Origin: Sphingomonas faeni
GTDB taxonomy: Bacteria > Pseudomonadota > Alphaproteobacteria > Sphingomonadales > Sphingomonadaceae
Reading direction: 5' to 3'
NCBI RefSeq assembly: GCF_024273235.1
Contig: NZ_JANBVH010000017.1
Span: 40,399 to 104,398, forward strand
Length of the DNA: 64,000 nucleotides
Shown here: piece after piece, positions 45,389-53,743 of the stretch
How positions within the stretch are numbered: position 1 is the stretch's first letter
Layout: every line of letters begins with the position of its first letter
Made by a program: the position numbers and the translations under genes
The notes under the pieces: model-generated
Databases searched by the model: none
Told to the model about the DNA's origin: nothing
What the model saw: only the letters and a program-made list of their open reading frames with translations

Positions 45389-45690
45389 GTAACGGCTGCA
45401 CGCATAGGGACACGATCCGGTCGGTCACGCCGAGCGCCAAGGGGTGCGAGTAGTGCCTGCGGATCGGGAGCGAGTGGGTCCACTTGCGACTGTGCCGGGC
45501 GTGCGGGCATGTCGGCTGCTGCGACGATTCCCTGCACCGCCACGCGACCGCGCATCACCGGGCGACGCAGCACCCGATCATCGAGGGCTATGATCCGCCC
45601 GAGGGATGGGGCTGGTGTTTCGTGGACGAGACGATGGTCGACCTGCCCGATCAGACGCCGCAACGGGGGCCTATTCCGCGGTATGGTTAA
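45385..45690 (+). pseudogene. UBP-type zinc-finger protein gene broken by an in-frame TAG
   Basis: Reading from the ATG at 45385 (ATGA overlap with the flavoprotein stop) gives SNGCTHRDTIRSVTPSAKGCE, then TAG at 45451-45453, and then, in the same frame, CLRIGSEWVHLRLCRACGHV and onward to WGWCFVDE, ending at 45690. Together these parts form a full UBP zinc finger of about 100 residues, with GCE-stop-CL where relatives have GCEECL, so one GAG to TAG change explains it. Downstream reinitiation at a TTG (45484) would lose zinc ligands. It is a real broken gene, a sequencing error or a read-through stop. Confidence 0.8.
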
Positions 45691-45728
45691 GGACGGGTAG
45701 GCTTAGTTTGCGTCGGTTATCCGCTTGT

Positions 45729-45838
45729 ACCACCACCCCGGCGGAGGCCGGGGCCCAATCGGCAAGGCCGCAATAATGGCGGGCGATCCATTGTTACTAC
45801 CGTCCCCCAATTGGGCCCCGGCCTGCGCCGGGGTGGTG
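45729..45838. repeat. Intergenic imperfect palindrome, family A, copy 2
   Basis: Arms CCACCCCGGCGGAGGCCGGG and CCCCGGCCTGCGCCGGGGTG, each with the GGGCCCAATT edge, around a spacer that differs from copies 1 and 3. It follows the UBP zinc-finger pseudogene. Confidence 0.8.
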
Positions 45839-45952
45839 TTGCTGAGGGTGGCAAGGACCTTCGATCCAACCCCACCCTTAATCACCCTCGCTTGCGTCGC
45901 CCGACCCCGACCGCTAGCCGACCTTCATCGGTAAAGGCGTGAGTAAGCGAAC

Positions 45953-46624
45953 ATGCGGCATTGGATGATGGGGCTTTTGGCCGTTGTGGCGCTCGCTACC
46001 GCGGGATCTGCGCAACAGCCGAACCGCGCAGGACCGAAACCCGGCATCGTACGCGTCCGCTTCGTGACCTCGGAGGGGCCGATACTACTGGCGCTCGACA
46101 CCCGCCATGCGCCGAAGACGACCGCGAATTTCCTGGCCTATGTCGATGACGGGCGGTTCGACGGGACCGACTTCTACCGCGCGAGCCGTCAGAAATCGTC
46201 GCCGAAGCTTGGCTTCATCCAGGGCGGAATCCGCACCGATGCCCGTCGCATCCTGCCGCCGTTCCCGCTCGAGACGACCGCGATGACCGGGATCAAGCAT
46301 CTCGACGCGACGATCTCGATGGCGCGCGGGATGACCCCGGCGTCGGCGGGCGGCAATTTCTTCATCACCGTCGGCCCGGCGCCGGCGATGGACGCGCGTG
46401 CTGGCTATCCGGGCTATGCGGCGTTCGGACACGTCGTCGGGGGGATGGACGTGGTCAAGCGCATCCTCGCCAAGCCGACCGGCGGCGGGATGGATGCGTT
46501 CAAGGACCAGATGATTCTGAAGCGCGTCACGCTGGTCAGCGCGCGACGACTGGACGGGGTTGCGAAGCCGACGGGGTTGCCGCGGGCTTGGCTGATCAAG
46601 ACGAGGCCTGACCGGGAGAAGTGA
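45953..46624 (+). CDS. Periplasmic peptidylprolyl isomerase (cyclophilin)
   Basis: A 223-residue cyclophilin-type isomerase that speeds proline cis/trans change in exported proteins. The signal peptide (WMMGLLAVVALATAGSAQ) is followed by the domain with RHAPKTTANFLAYVDDG, FIQGG (active-site region), MARGMTPASAGGNFFI and AFGHVVGGMDVVKRI. A short C-terminal extension (TLVSARRLDGVAKPTG) goes beyond the usual end. It converges on the FAD oxidoreductase gene across repeat A copy 3. Confidence 0.9.
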   Translation: MRHWMMGLLAVVALATAGSAQQPNRAGPKPGIVRVRFVTSEGPILLALDTRHAPKTTANFLAYVDDGRFDGTDFYRASRQKSSPKLGFIQGGIRTDARRILPPFPLETTAMTGIKHLDATISMARGMTPASAGGNFFITVGPAPAMDARAGYPGYAAFGHVVGGMDVVKRILAKPTGGGMDAFKDQMILKRVTLVSARRLDGVAKPTGLPRAWLIKTRPDREK

Positions 46625-46673
46625 TGGATGCGTGTTCCGGGACGGTTCTGCTTCGATCCCGCTCGAACGCGAT

Positions 46674-46780
46674 ACCCACCCCGGCGAAGGCCGGGGCCCA
46701 ATTGGAGAGGTCGCAGTAACCTAGGGGTAGCCTCGCAATTGATGTTCCCCAATTGGGCCCCGGCCTTCGCCGGGGTGGTA
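46674..46780. repeat. Intergenic imperfect palindrome, family A, copy 3
   Basis: Arms CCACCCCGGCGAAGGCCGGG and CCCCGGCCTTCGCCGGGGTG with GGCCCAATTGG inner edges, nearly the same as copy 1. It lies between two converging genes, where it could end transcription both ways. Confidence 0.8.
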
Positions 46781-46818
46781 CATGGATCACCGGAGTGGTG
46801 ATGAATTCGTCGCGGGCG

Positions 46819-48435
46819 TCAGGCCGTCAGGCTGAGCGCGACCGCTTCCGCGACCTTGATGCCGTCGACCGCTGCCGACAGGATACCGCCTGCATAGCCG
46901 GCGCCTTCGCCCGCCGGGAACAGGCCGGCGGTGTTGAGGCTGACGAAATCGTCGCCGCGCGTGATCCTCACCGGGGACGAGGTGCGCGTCTCCACCCCGG
47001 TCAGCACGGCGTCGGGATGATCGTAACCGGGGATTTCGCGGCCGAACGCGGGTAGCGCCTCGCGCAACGCTGTGATCGCGAATTCGGGCAGGCATTCGGA
47101 CAGGTCGGTCATGTGCACGCCCGGCTTGTACGACGGGATCACCGAGCCGAGCGCGGTCGAGGCGCGGCCCGCGAGCAGGTCGCCGATGCGTTGCGCGGGT
47201 GCCTTGTAGTCAGAGCCGCCGGCGACATAGGCGCGCGATTCCCAGTGACGTTGGAGTTCGATCCCCGCCAGCGGGTGGCCGGGATAGTCGCGCTCGGGGT
47301 CGATGCCGATGACGATGCCGGAGTTCGCGTTGCGTTCGTTGCGCGAATATTGGCTCATGCCATTGGTGGCGACGCGACCCTCTTCGGAGGTCGCTGCGAC
47401 GACGGTACCGCCCGGGCACATGCAGAAGCTGTAGACCGTCCGCCCGTTCTTGCAGTGGTGCGACAGGCTGTACGCCGCCGCGCCGAGATCGGGGTGACCC
47501 GCGCACGGGCCGAACCGCGCTTCGTCGATCCACGATTGCGGATGTTCGATGCGGACGCCGATCGAGAAGGGTTTCGCCTCGACGTGGACGCCCTTGGCGT
47601 GGAGCATCTCGAACGTGTCGCGCGCGCTGTGGCCGACGGCGAAGACGACGTGGTTGGCTTCGAGATAGTCGCCAGTGCTGAGGTGGAGCCCGCGGAGTTG
47701 GCGCGTGCCGGCTTCCTCGACGATATCGAGACCGTCGACGCGGGTGGAGAAGCGGTATTCGCCGCCCAGCGCCTCGATCGTCTCGCGCATGCTCTCGACC
47801 ATCGTGACGAGGCGGAAGGTGCCGATATGCGGGTGCGCCTCGGTGAGGATTTCGGGCGGCGCGCCGGCCTTGACGAACTCGGTCAGGACTTTGCGGCCGA
47901 GATGGCGCGGGTCCTTGATCTGGCTCCAGAGCTTGCCGTCGGAGAAGGTGCCGGCGCCGCCTTCGCCGAACTGGACGTTGGATTCGGGGTTGAGGACGCT
48001 CTTGCGCCAGAGGCCCCAAGTGTCCTTGGTGCGCTCGCGGACGACCTTGCCGCGGTCTAGGATGATCGGGCTGAAGCCCATCTGCGCTAGGATCAGGCCG
48101 GCGAAGAGGCCGCACGGCCCGGCGCCGACGACCACCGGGCGTGGGCCGGTATAGCTCGGGCCGCCCTTGGTGACGAAGCGATATCCCGTGTCGGGCGTGC
48201 GCTGGACGTGGCGATCCTTGCGGAAGCGCTGGAGCACCGTGTCCTCGTTCTTCAGCGTGACGTCGACCGAATAGACGAGCTGGATGTCCATCTTGTCGCG
48301 CGCATCGTGCGCACGCCTCGCGATGGTGTAGCGGATCAGGTCGCGCGGGGTGACGCGCAGGCGGTCGCGGATCGCGGCGGGGAGCGCTTCGTCGGCGTGG
48401 TTGAGGGGCAGCTTGAGGTCGGTGATGCGGAGCAT
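46819..48435 (-). CDS. NAD(P)/FAD-dependent oxidoreductase (HI0933/BaiN-like dehydrogenase group)
   Basis: A 538-residue flavoprotein. The N-terminal region (LRITDLKLPLNHADEALP) resembles the ferredoxin-like domain of a poorly known FAD protein group. The core has VVVGAGPCGLFAGLILAQMG (FAD binding, about 100), EGGAGTFSDGKLWS and a C-terminal GLFPAGEGAGYAGGILSA. The enzyme reaction is not known. It starts 60 bases from the divergent cobO and its role, if any, in corrinoid chemistry is only suggested by position. Confidence 0.8.
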   Translation of the reverse strand: MLRITDLKLPLNHADEALPAAIRDRLRVTPRDLIRYTIARRAHDARDKMDIQLVYSVDVTLKNEDTVLQRFRKDRHVQRTPDTGYRFVTKGGPSYTGPRPVVVGAGPCGLFAGLILAQMGFSPIILDRGKVVRERTKDTWGLWRKSVLNPESNVQFGEGGAGTFSDGKLWSQIKDPRHLGRKVLTEFVKAGAPPEILTEAHPHIGTFRLVTMVESMRETIEALGGEYRFSTRVDGLDIVEEAGTRQLRGLHLSTGDYLEANHVVFAVGHSARDTFEMLHAKGVHVEAKPFSIGVRIEHPQSWIDEARFGPCAGHPDLGAAAYSLSHHCKNGRTVYSFCMCPGGTVVAATSEEGRVATNGMSQYSRNERNANSGIVIGIDPERDYPGHPLAGIELQRHWESRAYVAGGSDYKAPAQRIGDLLAGRASTALGSVIPSYKPGVHMTDLSECLPEFAITALREALPAFGREIPGYDHPDAVLTGVETRTSSPVRITRGDDFVSLNTAGLFPAGEGAGYAGGILSAAVDGIKVAEAVALSLTA

Positions 48436-48495
48436 GCTCGGTCCTCTAGCGCCACGCGGCGCGATCCGCCATCGGGGGCGAGAGAGGACATGATC

Positions 48496-49095
48496 ATGCG
48501 GACCGACGACGAGCAGAATGCCAAGAGCGCCAAGCGCAAGGAGGTCCACGACCGGATCGTCGCGAGCAAGACGATCGAGAAGGGACTGATCATCGTCCAC
48601 ACCGGCAAGGGCAAGGGCAAGTCGACCGCCGCGTTCGGCATGGCGGTGCGGATGATCGGGCATGGGCGGAAAGTCGGCGTGGTGCAGTTCGTCAAGGGGG
48701 CGATGGCGACCGGCGAGAAGGCGGTCTTCGACGCATTCCCCGACCTGTGCGAGTTCAAGCCGATGGGGGAGGGCTTCACGTGGGATACGCAGGACCGCGC
48801 GCGCGATATCACGGTGGCGCGCGAAGCCTGGGACGAGGTGAAGCGGATGATCGCCGACCCGTCCTATGCGATGGTGGTCGCGGACGAGTTGAACATCGTC
48901 TTGCGGTATGAGTATTTGCCGGTCGACGAGGTGCTGGCCGTGTTGGCGGGGAAGCCGGAGATGACGCATGTCGTGGTCACCGGTCGGAATGCGCCGGATG
49001 CGCTGATCGAGGTGGCAGATCTGGTGACCGAGATGACGCAGGTGAAGCATCCGTTCCGGTCGGGGGTGAAGGCGCAGGCCGGCGTGGAGTTCTAA
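48496..49095 (+). CDS. cobO: Cob(I)yrinic acid a,c-diamide adenosyltransferase
   Basis: CobO adds the adenosyl group to Co(I) corrinoids using ATP. The 199 residues carry the P-loop in HTGKGKGKSTAAFG (about 34-46), VVQFVKGAM, and DELNIVLRYEYL. Length and motifs fit the CobA/CobO family rather than PduO. The ATG at 48496 has GAGAGG eight bases before it; an upstream ATG at 48490 is too close to that site. It sits 500 bases before the cobalamin riboswitch, so it is not controlled by it unless it has its own site. Confidence 0.93.
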   Translation: MRTDDEQNAKSAKRKEVHDRIVASKTIEKGLIIVHTGKGKGKSTAAFGMAVRMIGHGRKVGVVQFVKGAMATGEKAVFDAFPDLCEFKPMGEGFTWDTQDRARDITVAREAWDEVKRMIADPSYAMVVADELNIVLRYEYLPVDEVLAVLAGKPEMTHVVVTGRNAPDALIEVADLVTEMTQVKHPFRSGVKAQAGVEF

Positions 49096-49105
49096 CGCTT
49101 CTCCC

Positions 49106-49199
49106 GTCACCCCGGACCTGTTCCGGGGTCCACCGTTCCGCGCAATCCAACCTGTCGAGCCTGCGGAACGGTGGATGCCGGAACGAGCCCGGCATGACG
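49106..49199. repeat. Intergenic imperfect palindrome, family B, copy 2
   Basis: Arms GTCACCCCGGACCTGTTCCG and CGGAACGAGCCCGGCATGAC, with inner CCACCGTTCCGC / GCGGAACGGTGG. It follows cobO by 10 bases and matches copy 1 at 31831-31924 in plan and most bases. Confidence 0.8.
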
Positions 49200-49263
49200 G
49201 AGTGTCTGGTGAGATGCCGCGTATTGCACGCAACGCACCGCCCGCGTATCGCTCGATCCGCGA

Positions 49264-49428
49264 CAGGTTTTCCCGAGGCGGCAACGCTTGGGGGAATGAA
49301 AATGGGAACGGGAATCACCCGGCTGCCCCTGCAACTGTACGCGGCGAGCCACCGTGCCTCATGCCATTGGGATACTCCCGAGAAGGCGGCGCGGACGGCG
49401 TTGACCCGCGAGCCAGGAGACCTGCCCG
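49264..49428 (+). promoter_or_regulatory. Cobalamin riboswitch
   Basis: The conserved order of the cobalamin aptamer is present: GGGAATGAAAATGGGAA, CGGCTGCCCCTGCAACTGT, GAGCCACCGTG, GATACTCCCGAGAAGGC and the B12-box-like AGCCAGGAGACCTGCC (49411-49426). It precedes the DUF1636-cobT-cobC-cobS operon, so it should repress it when adenosylcobalamin is plentiful. An arm pair CGTCCGG/CCGAACGGACG at about 49443-49470 may be its switching hairpin. Exact borders are approximate. Confidence 0.92.
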
Positions 49429-49574
49429 TCGCGGTCGTCTTTCGTCCGGCCAGGGTGCGCCGAACGGACGGGTAACACCCCGAGCGACGACATCGCTTCG
49501 CGTCGCGCGGAGGCTGGAGGCGTGCGCCTTTTGCCCCTCTCGCGGTGCGGGATCGACTGTCCGAGGGGGTTCCT

Positions 49575-49622
49575 ATGCCAAGTCTACATGATGTTGCGAT
49601 CGTCCGGGAACGGACATGCTGA
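49575..49622 (+). CDS. Possible 15-codon leader ORF overlapping DUF1636
   Basis: ATG at 49575, preceded by GAGGGGG with good spacing, opens a frame that encodes 15 residues (MPSLHDVAIVRERTC) and stops at 49622, seven bases inside the DUF1636 gene. Its place just after the riboswitch suggests translational coupling or a leader peptide; it may also be a chance frame. Confidence 0.35.
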   Translation: MPSLHDVAIVRERTC

Positions 49623-50023
49623 AGCCCGCCGAGGACGGCGTCGCAGTGGTCGCGTGCAACACGTGCCGCCATTCCGCCGACGCGCGCGACGACGAGCAGG
49701 GCCAGCGCGGCGGCGCACGCCTCGTGCAGGCGCTGAAGACGGTGCAGGCGAGCGACCCGGCCTATGCCAATGTCGCGGTGCAGGAGATGCCGTGCCTGTT
49801 CGCATGCCAGGATTTCTGCACGATCCACCTGCGCGCGCCGGCGAAGGTCGGCTATGTGCTCGGCCGGTTCGAGCCGACCGAGGATTCCGCGCGCGCGATC
49901 CTCGATTACGCGCGGCTCTACGGCGAGAGCGCGTTCGGGCAGGTGCCGTTCAAGCAATGGCCGCAGGGTGTGAAGGGGCATTTCATCACCCGCACGCCGC
50001 CCGCCGGGTTCCTCGTCGAATGA
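49616..50023 (+). CDS. DUF1636 predicted metal-binding protein
   Basis: A 135-residue protein with CNTCRHSA near the start and PCLFACQDFCTIHL in the middle, Cys patterns typical of the DUF1636 family and suggesting metal or cluster binding. Function is unknown. It is the first gene after the cobalamin riboswitch and its stop overlaps cobT's ATG (ATGA), so it is cotranslated with cobalamin genes. A role in corrinoid or cobalt handling is likely but is inference from the context. Confidence 0.85.
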   Translation: MLKPAEDGVAVVACNTCRHSADARDDEQGQRGGARLVQALKTVQASDPAYANVAVQEMPCLFACQDFCTIHLRAPAKVGYVLGRFEPTEDSARAILDYARLYGESAFGQVPFKQWPQGVKGHFITRTPPAGFLVE

Positions 50024-51033
50024 CTGCGTTCGCGACGCCCGCCGCGTTTCTGGCGGCCTTGCGCGGCTTGCCCCAAGCGGATGCGGCGGCACGATCCGCG
50101 GCGATCGCCCGGCAAGGCGAACTGACCAAGCCGCCGGGCTCGCTCGGGCGGCTGGAGGATATCGCGGTCTTCATGGCCGGCTGGCAGGGCAACCCGCTGC
50201 CCCGGCTCGATCGCGGGAGCGCGGTGGTATTCGCGGGTAACCACGGCATCGTCGCGCGCGGGGTGAGTGCGTTCCCCGCGTCGGTCACCGCGCAGATGGT
50301 CGCCAATTTCGAGCATGGCGGCGCGGCGATCAACGCGCTGTCGCGGGCGGCGGGTCTCGACCTCAAGATCGTGTCGCTGGACCTCGACCGGGCGACCGCG
50401 GATTTTACGCAAGCGCCGGCAATGTCGGAGGGGGAATGCCTCGCCGCGATCAACGCAGGGGCGGCGGCAGTCGCGGACGCGCCGGACCTGGTGGTGCTCG
50501 GCGAAATGGGGATCGGCAATTCGACCACCGCCGCGGCACTGTGTCTGGCGAGCTTCGGCGGGTCGGCGAGCGACTGGGTAGGGCCGGGTACCGGCGTCGA
50601 TGGCGATGGCATCGCGCGGAAGATCGCGGTCGTCGAGGCTGGGGTCGCGCTGCACCGGGACGCGCTGGGCACGCCGTTCGAGATCTTGCGGCGGCTCGGC
50701 GGACGCGAGTTGGCGGCGATCGCGGGCGCGGTGGTCGCGGCGCGGCAGGCGGGCGTGCCGGTGATGCTCGACGGTTTCATCTGCTGTTCGGCTGTGGCAC
50801 CATTGGCTGCGGCGTGCCCCGACATCCTCGCGCACTGCCTTGCCGGGCATGTCTCGGCGGAGCCGGGGCATCGTCTTCTGCTCGAGCGCATGGGGATCGA
50901 GCCGCTGCTCTCGCTCGGGATGCGGCTCGGCGAGGCGAGCGGGGCTGCGACGGCGACATTGCTCGTCCGGGCCGCGCTGGCCGCGCATGCGGAGATGGCG
51001 ACGTTCGCCGAGGCGGGCGTTTCGGCGGCGTGA
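50020..51033 (+). CDS. cobT: Nicotinate-nucleotide-dimethylbenzimidazole phosphoribosyltransferase
   Basis: CobT makes alpha-ribazole phosphate, the lower-ligand precursor of cobalamin. The 337 residues contain TKPPGSLGRLEDIA (about 36-50), FAGNHGIVARGVSAFP, GEMGIGNSTTAAAL and the C-terminal EPLLSLGMRLGEASGA with the catalytic Glu region. The start is fixed by the ATGA overlap with DUF1636; the long upstream frame is not coding. The end overlaps cobC by GTGA. Confidence 0.96.
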   Translation: MTAFATPAAFLAALRGLPQADAAARSAAIARQGELTKPPGSLGRLEDIAVFMAGWQGNPLPRLDRGSAVVFAGNHGIVARGVSAFPASVTAQMVANFEHGGAAINALSRAAGLDLKIVSLDLDRATADFTQAPAMSEGECLAAINAGAAAVADAPDLVVLGEMGIGNSTTAAALCLASFGGSASDWVGPGTGVDGDGIARKIAVVEAGVALHRDALGTPFEILRRLGGRELAAIAGAVVAARQAGVPVMLDGFICCSAVAPLAAACPDILAHCLAGHVSAEPGHRLLLERMGIEPLLSLGMRLGEASGAATATLLVRAALAAHAEMATFAEAGVSAA

Positions 51034-51599
51034 GTGCGCACATGCTGTATCTGATGCGGCATGGTGCGCCCGAAGTGGCGGGGCGAATGCTCGGGCGAAC
51101 CGACGACCCGGTGACCGAGGGAGGGATTGCCGCCTGTCTGGCACGCGCCGAGAGTCTTGCGATCGAACGGATCGAGGCCTCCGATCTGATCCGCGCACGC
51201 GCCTGTGCGGCGGCGATAGGTGAGCTGCGCGGAGTTTCGGTCGAGGTCGATCCACGCTGGCGGGAACTCGACTTCGGCGCTTGGGATGGCTTGGCCCCCG
51301 CCGAGATAGACGCCGCCGAGTTGGCGGCGTTCTACGACGATCCCGATGCCTCGCCACCGCCCGATGGCGAACGCTGGTCCGCGTTGCAGGATCGTGTCGC
51401 GCGTGCGCTGGCAGAGATGCCACCGGTATCGACCTTGGTCGTCACGCATGGCGGCGCGATCCGGGCGTCGCTCGCGGAGTTGTGCGGGTTCGATCGACGC
51501 CAAATCTGGGCGTTCGACCTCCCCTATGCCGCGCTCGTCTCGCTGCGCATCTGGCCGAGCCCGACGCGGACCGTGCAGATCGTCGGGCTGGCGACATGA
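51030..51599 (+). CDS. cobC: Alpha-ribazole phosphatase (histidine phosphatase)
   Basis: CobC removes phosphate from alpha-ribazole phosphate in nucleotide-loop assembly. The 189 residues carry the histidine phosphatase signature LYLMRHGAPE (catalytic His), WRELDFGAWDG, and the second His in VVTHGGAIRAS. The GTG at 51030 overlaps the cobT stop (GTGA); ATG at 51042 is an alternative. The specific substrate is inferred from position between cobT and cobS. Confidence 0.9.
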   Translation: MSAHMLYLMRHGAPEVAGRMLGRTDDPVTEGGIAACLARAESLAIERIEASDLIRARACAAAIGELRGVSVEVDPRWRELDFGAWDGLAPAEIDAAELAAFYDDPDASPPPDGERWSALQDRVARALAEMPPVSTLVVTHGGAIRASLAELCGFDRRQIWAFDLPYAALVSLRIWPSPTRTVQIVGLAT

Positions 51600-52309
51600 A
51601 AGGGCTGATGGTCGCGTTCGGCTTCCTGACCCGGCTGCCGATGCCGCGGATCGAAATGGGGGCTGAGGATTTCGCCGCGGCGATCCGGTTCTACCCCATC
51701 GTCGGTCTCGCGATCGGCCTGCTCGTCGCGGCGGCCGGATGGCTGGGCGCGCTGGTCGATCCTTGGATAGGGGCCTGTGCCGCGCTGCTGACCTGGATCG
51801 CGGTGACGGGGGCGCTGCATCTCGACGGGCTTGCCGACCTCGCCGACGGGCTCGGCGCGGCGCATGGCGATCGGACGCGCCTGCTCGCGGTGATGGCCGA
51901 TCCGCATATCGGGAGCTTCGGCGTCGTCGCGATCGTCGGTCAGATGCTCGCCAAGCTCGTGCTGCTGCACGCCGTAGGGGTAGGCTGGGGGCTGGTCCTT
52001 GTGCCGTTCGCGGCGAGGATGGGGCCGCTCGCATGGGCGAGACTGTTGCCGCCACTGCGGCCCGGCGGGCTTGGCGCAGCGGTCGCCGGCGCGGTCCGCG
52101 CCCGCGATCTGCTGGGATGGGGCCTGTTGCTCGCGCTCGCCGCCGTCGCGGTGCCGGCGCTCATCGCTCTCCCGCTGCTCGTGCTCGGCGTCGCGGCGTG
52201 GTTCCGGCGGACGCTGGGCGGGGTGACGGGCGACGCGCATGGCGCCGGCATCGAGATCGTCGAAACCGGGCTGCTAGTCGCGCTCGCGGTGGCCGGCGCG
52301 CTCGCTTAA
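51596..52309 (+). CDS. cobS: Adenosylcobinamide-GDP ribazoletransferase (cobalamin synthase)
   Basis: CobS joins adenosylcobinamide-GDP and alpha-ribazole (phosphate) in the membrane, the last assembly step. The 237 residues hold several membrane segments and the family motif [19 protein letters not shown] (about 75-93), then [10 protein letters not shown] and [12 protein letters not shown]. The ATG overlaps the cobC stop (ATGA). Its last 36 bases overlap, on the other strand, the end of cobQ. Confidence 0.95.
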   Translation: MKGLMVAFGFLTRLPMPRIEMGAEDFAAAIRFYPIVGLAIGLLVAAAGWLGALVDPWIGACAALLTWIAVTGALHLDGLADLADGLGAAHGDRTRLLAVMADPHIGSFGVVAIVGQMLAKLVLLHAVGVGWGLVLVPFAARMGPLAWARLLPPLRPGGLGAAVAGAVRARDLLGWGLLLALAAVAVPALIALPLLVLGVAAWFRRTLGGVTGDAHGAGIEIVETGLLVALAVAGALA

Positions 52310-53743
52310 CGCGAGCAGCGCATCGAGATCGACGTGACGTTCGAGCGTCGCGGCGATCGCATCGAGCGCGGCATCGATCGACGCGCCATGATCAGGTCCG
52401 CTGGCCGCGACGCCGAGCCGCGCAAGCCACGCCGCGCGTTGCTCCGCGAGCGCAAGCAGGCCGTGGACGTAGCTCCCTGACACCAGCCCGTCCGCACTCG
52501 TCGCGCCTTCGGGACTGCCATCGGCGCGGTGGCCGACCGGGCGTGCGGTCGCGGGGCCGGTGGTAGCACCCATGTGCATTTCATAGCCCTCGAATGCCGC
52601 GCCCTGCGCCCGGCCGTGCACCCGCTCCAACGTCTTGCGGCCGGTGAGGACCGTGTCGATGTCGAGCAGTCCGAGCCCGTTGACACGCCCCGCCCGCCCC
52701 TCGATCCCGTCCGGGTCGGCGATGCTGCGACCGAGCATCTGGTAACCGCCGCAGAGCCCGAGCACCGGCTTGCCGCGGCGGTGATGCGCGCGGATATCGA
52801 TGTCCCATCCCTGCGCGCGGACGAAGGCGAGGTCGGGGATCGTCGCCTTCGAGCCCGCGAGCACGATCATGTCGACGTCCGGGATCGGCGTGCCCGGCGG
52901 CACCATGACCAGCGCGGCACCGGGCTCGAGCCGAAGCGGATCGAGGTCGTCGAAATTGGCGATCCGCGGCGTGATCGGGCAGGCGATCGTGACGCGGCGT
53001 TGTGTACTGGCGACCGGGCGTTCGAGGATCACCGCGTCCTCACTCGGCAACCGTACCGCTTCGGCAAGCCATGGCACGACGCCGTAGCCGCGCCATCCGC
53101 TTCGCGCTTCGATCGCGCGATAGCCGTCGTCGAACAGCGCCGGGTCGCCGCGGAACTTGTTGATCAGGAACCCGTGGATCATCGCCGCGTCGACCGGATC
53201 GATCACTGCGCGGGTACCGACGATCGCCGCGATCACGCCGCCGCGGTCGATATCTCCGACCAGCACCACGGGTACGTCGGCAGCGCGTGCGAACCCCATG
53301 TTGGCGATGTCGCCGCCACGCAGGTTGATCTCCGCCGGGCTGCCTGCGCCCTCGACCACGACGAGATCGCAGGTGGCCGACAGCCGTTCGAAGCTGTCGA
53401 GCACGTCGACCAGCAGCCCTTCGCGACCTTCGCGCCAACGTGCCGCGGCGAGCGTGCCGCGTACTTGGCCGCGGACGATCAGTTGCGAGGTGCGGTCACC
53501 CTGTGGCTTGAGCAGCACCGGGTTCATGTCGACGCTGGGTTCGACGCGACAGGCGATCGCCTGCGTCGCCTGCGCGCGGCCGATCTCGCCGCCGTCGGCG
53601 GTGACGGCGGCGTTGTTCGACATGTTCTGCGGCTTGAACGGGCGGACCGACAGCCCGCGATTGGCGAACGCGCGGCACAGTCCCGCGACCAGGACCGACT
53701 TGCCGACGTCCGAGCCGGTCCCCTGGAGCATCAGAGCGCCCAT
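52274..53743 (-). CDS. cobQ: Cobyric acid synthase
   Basis: CobQ uses ATP and glutamine to amidate four side chains of adenosylcobyrinic acid diamide. The 489 residues have the N-terminal P-loop-like GTGSDVGKS (about 8-16), [10 protein letters not shown], and a C-terminal glutamine amidotransferase with the catalytic Cys in [10 protein letters not shown] (about 327) and GYEMHMG. The ATG at 53743 is chosen by the family N-terminus. It overlaps the cobD end by 13 bases and the converging cobS by 36 bases. Confidence 0.96.
   Translation of the reverse strand: MGALMLQGTGSDVGKSVLVAGLCRAFANRGLSVRPFKPQNMSNNAAVTADGGEIGRAQATQAIACRVEPSVDMNPVLLKPQGDRTSQLIVRGQVRGTLAAARWREGREGLLVDVLDSFERLSATCDLVVVEGAGSPAEINLRGGDIANMGFARAADVPVVLVGDIDRGGVIAAIVGTRAVIDPVDAAMIHGFLINKFRGDPALFDDGYRAIEARSGWRGYGVVPWLAEAVRLPSEDAVILERPVASTQRRVTIACPITPRIANFDDLDPLRLEPGAALVMVPPGTPIPDVDMIVLAGSKATIPDLAFVRAQGWDIDIRAHHRRGKPVLGLCGGYQMLGRSIADPDGIEGRAGRVNGLGLLDIDTVLTGRKTLERVHGRAQGAAFEGYEMHMGATTGPATARPVGHRADGSPEGATSADGLVSGSYVHGLLALAEQRAAWLARLGVAASGPDHGASIDAALDAIAATLERHVDLDALLALSERAGHRERD

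Noticed and set aside
45451..45453. TAG as a recoded pyrrolysine or other programmed codon
   Set aside because: No pyrrolysine machinery or special downstream structure is visible in the window and the bacteria concerned are not known to use it; a point mutation or sequencing error is simpler.
49522..50019. Upstream in-frame extension of cobT
   Set aside because: It runs through the DUF1636 gene in another frame; the ATGA overlap at 50020 and the family N-terminus fix the start.
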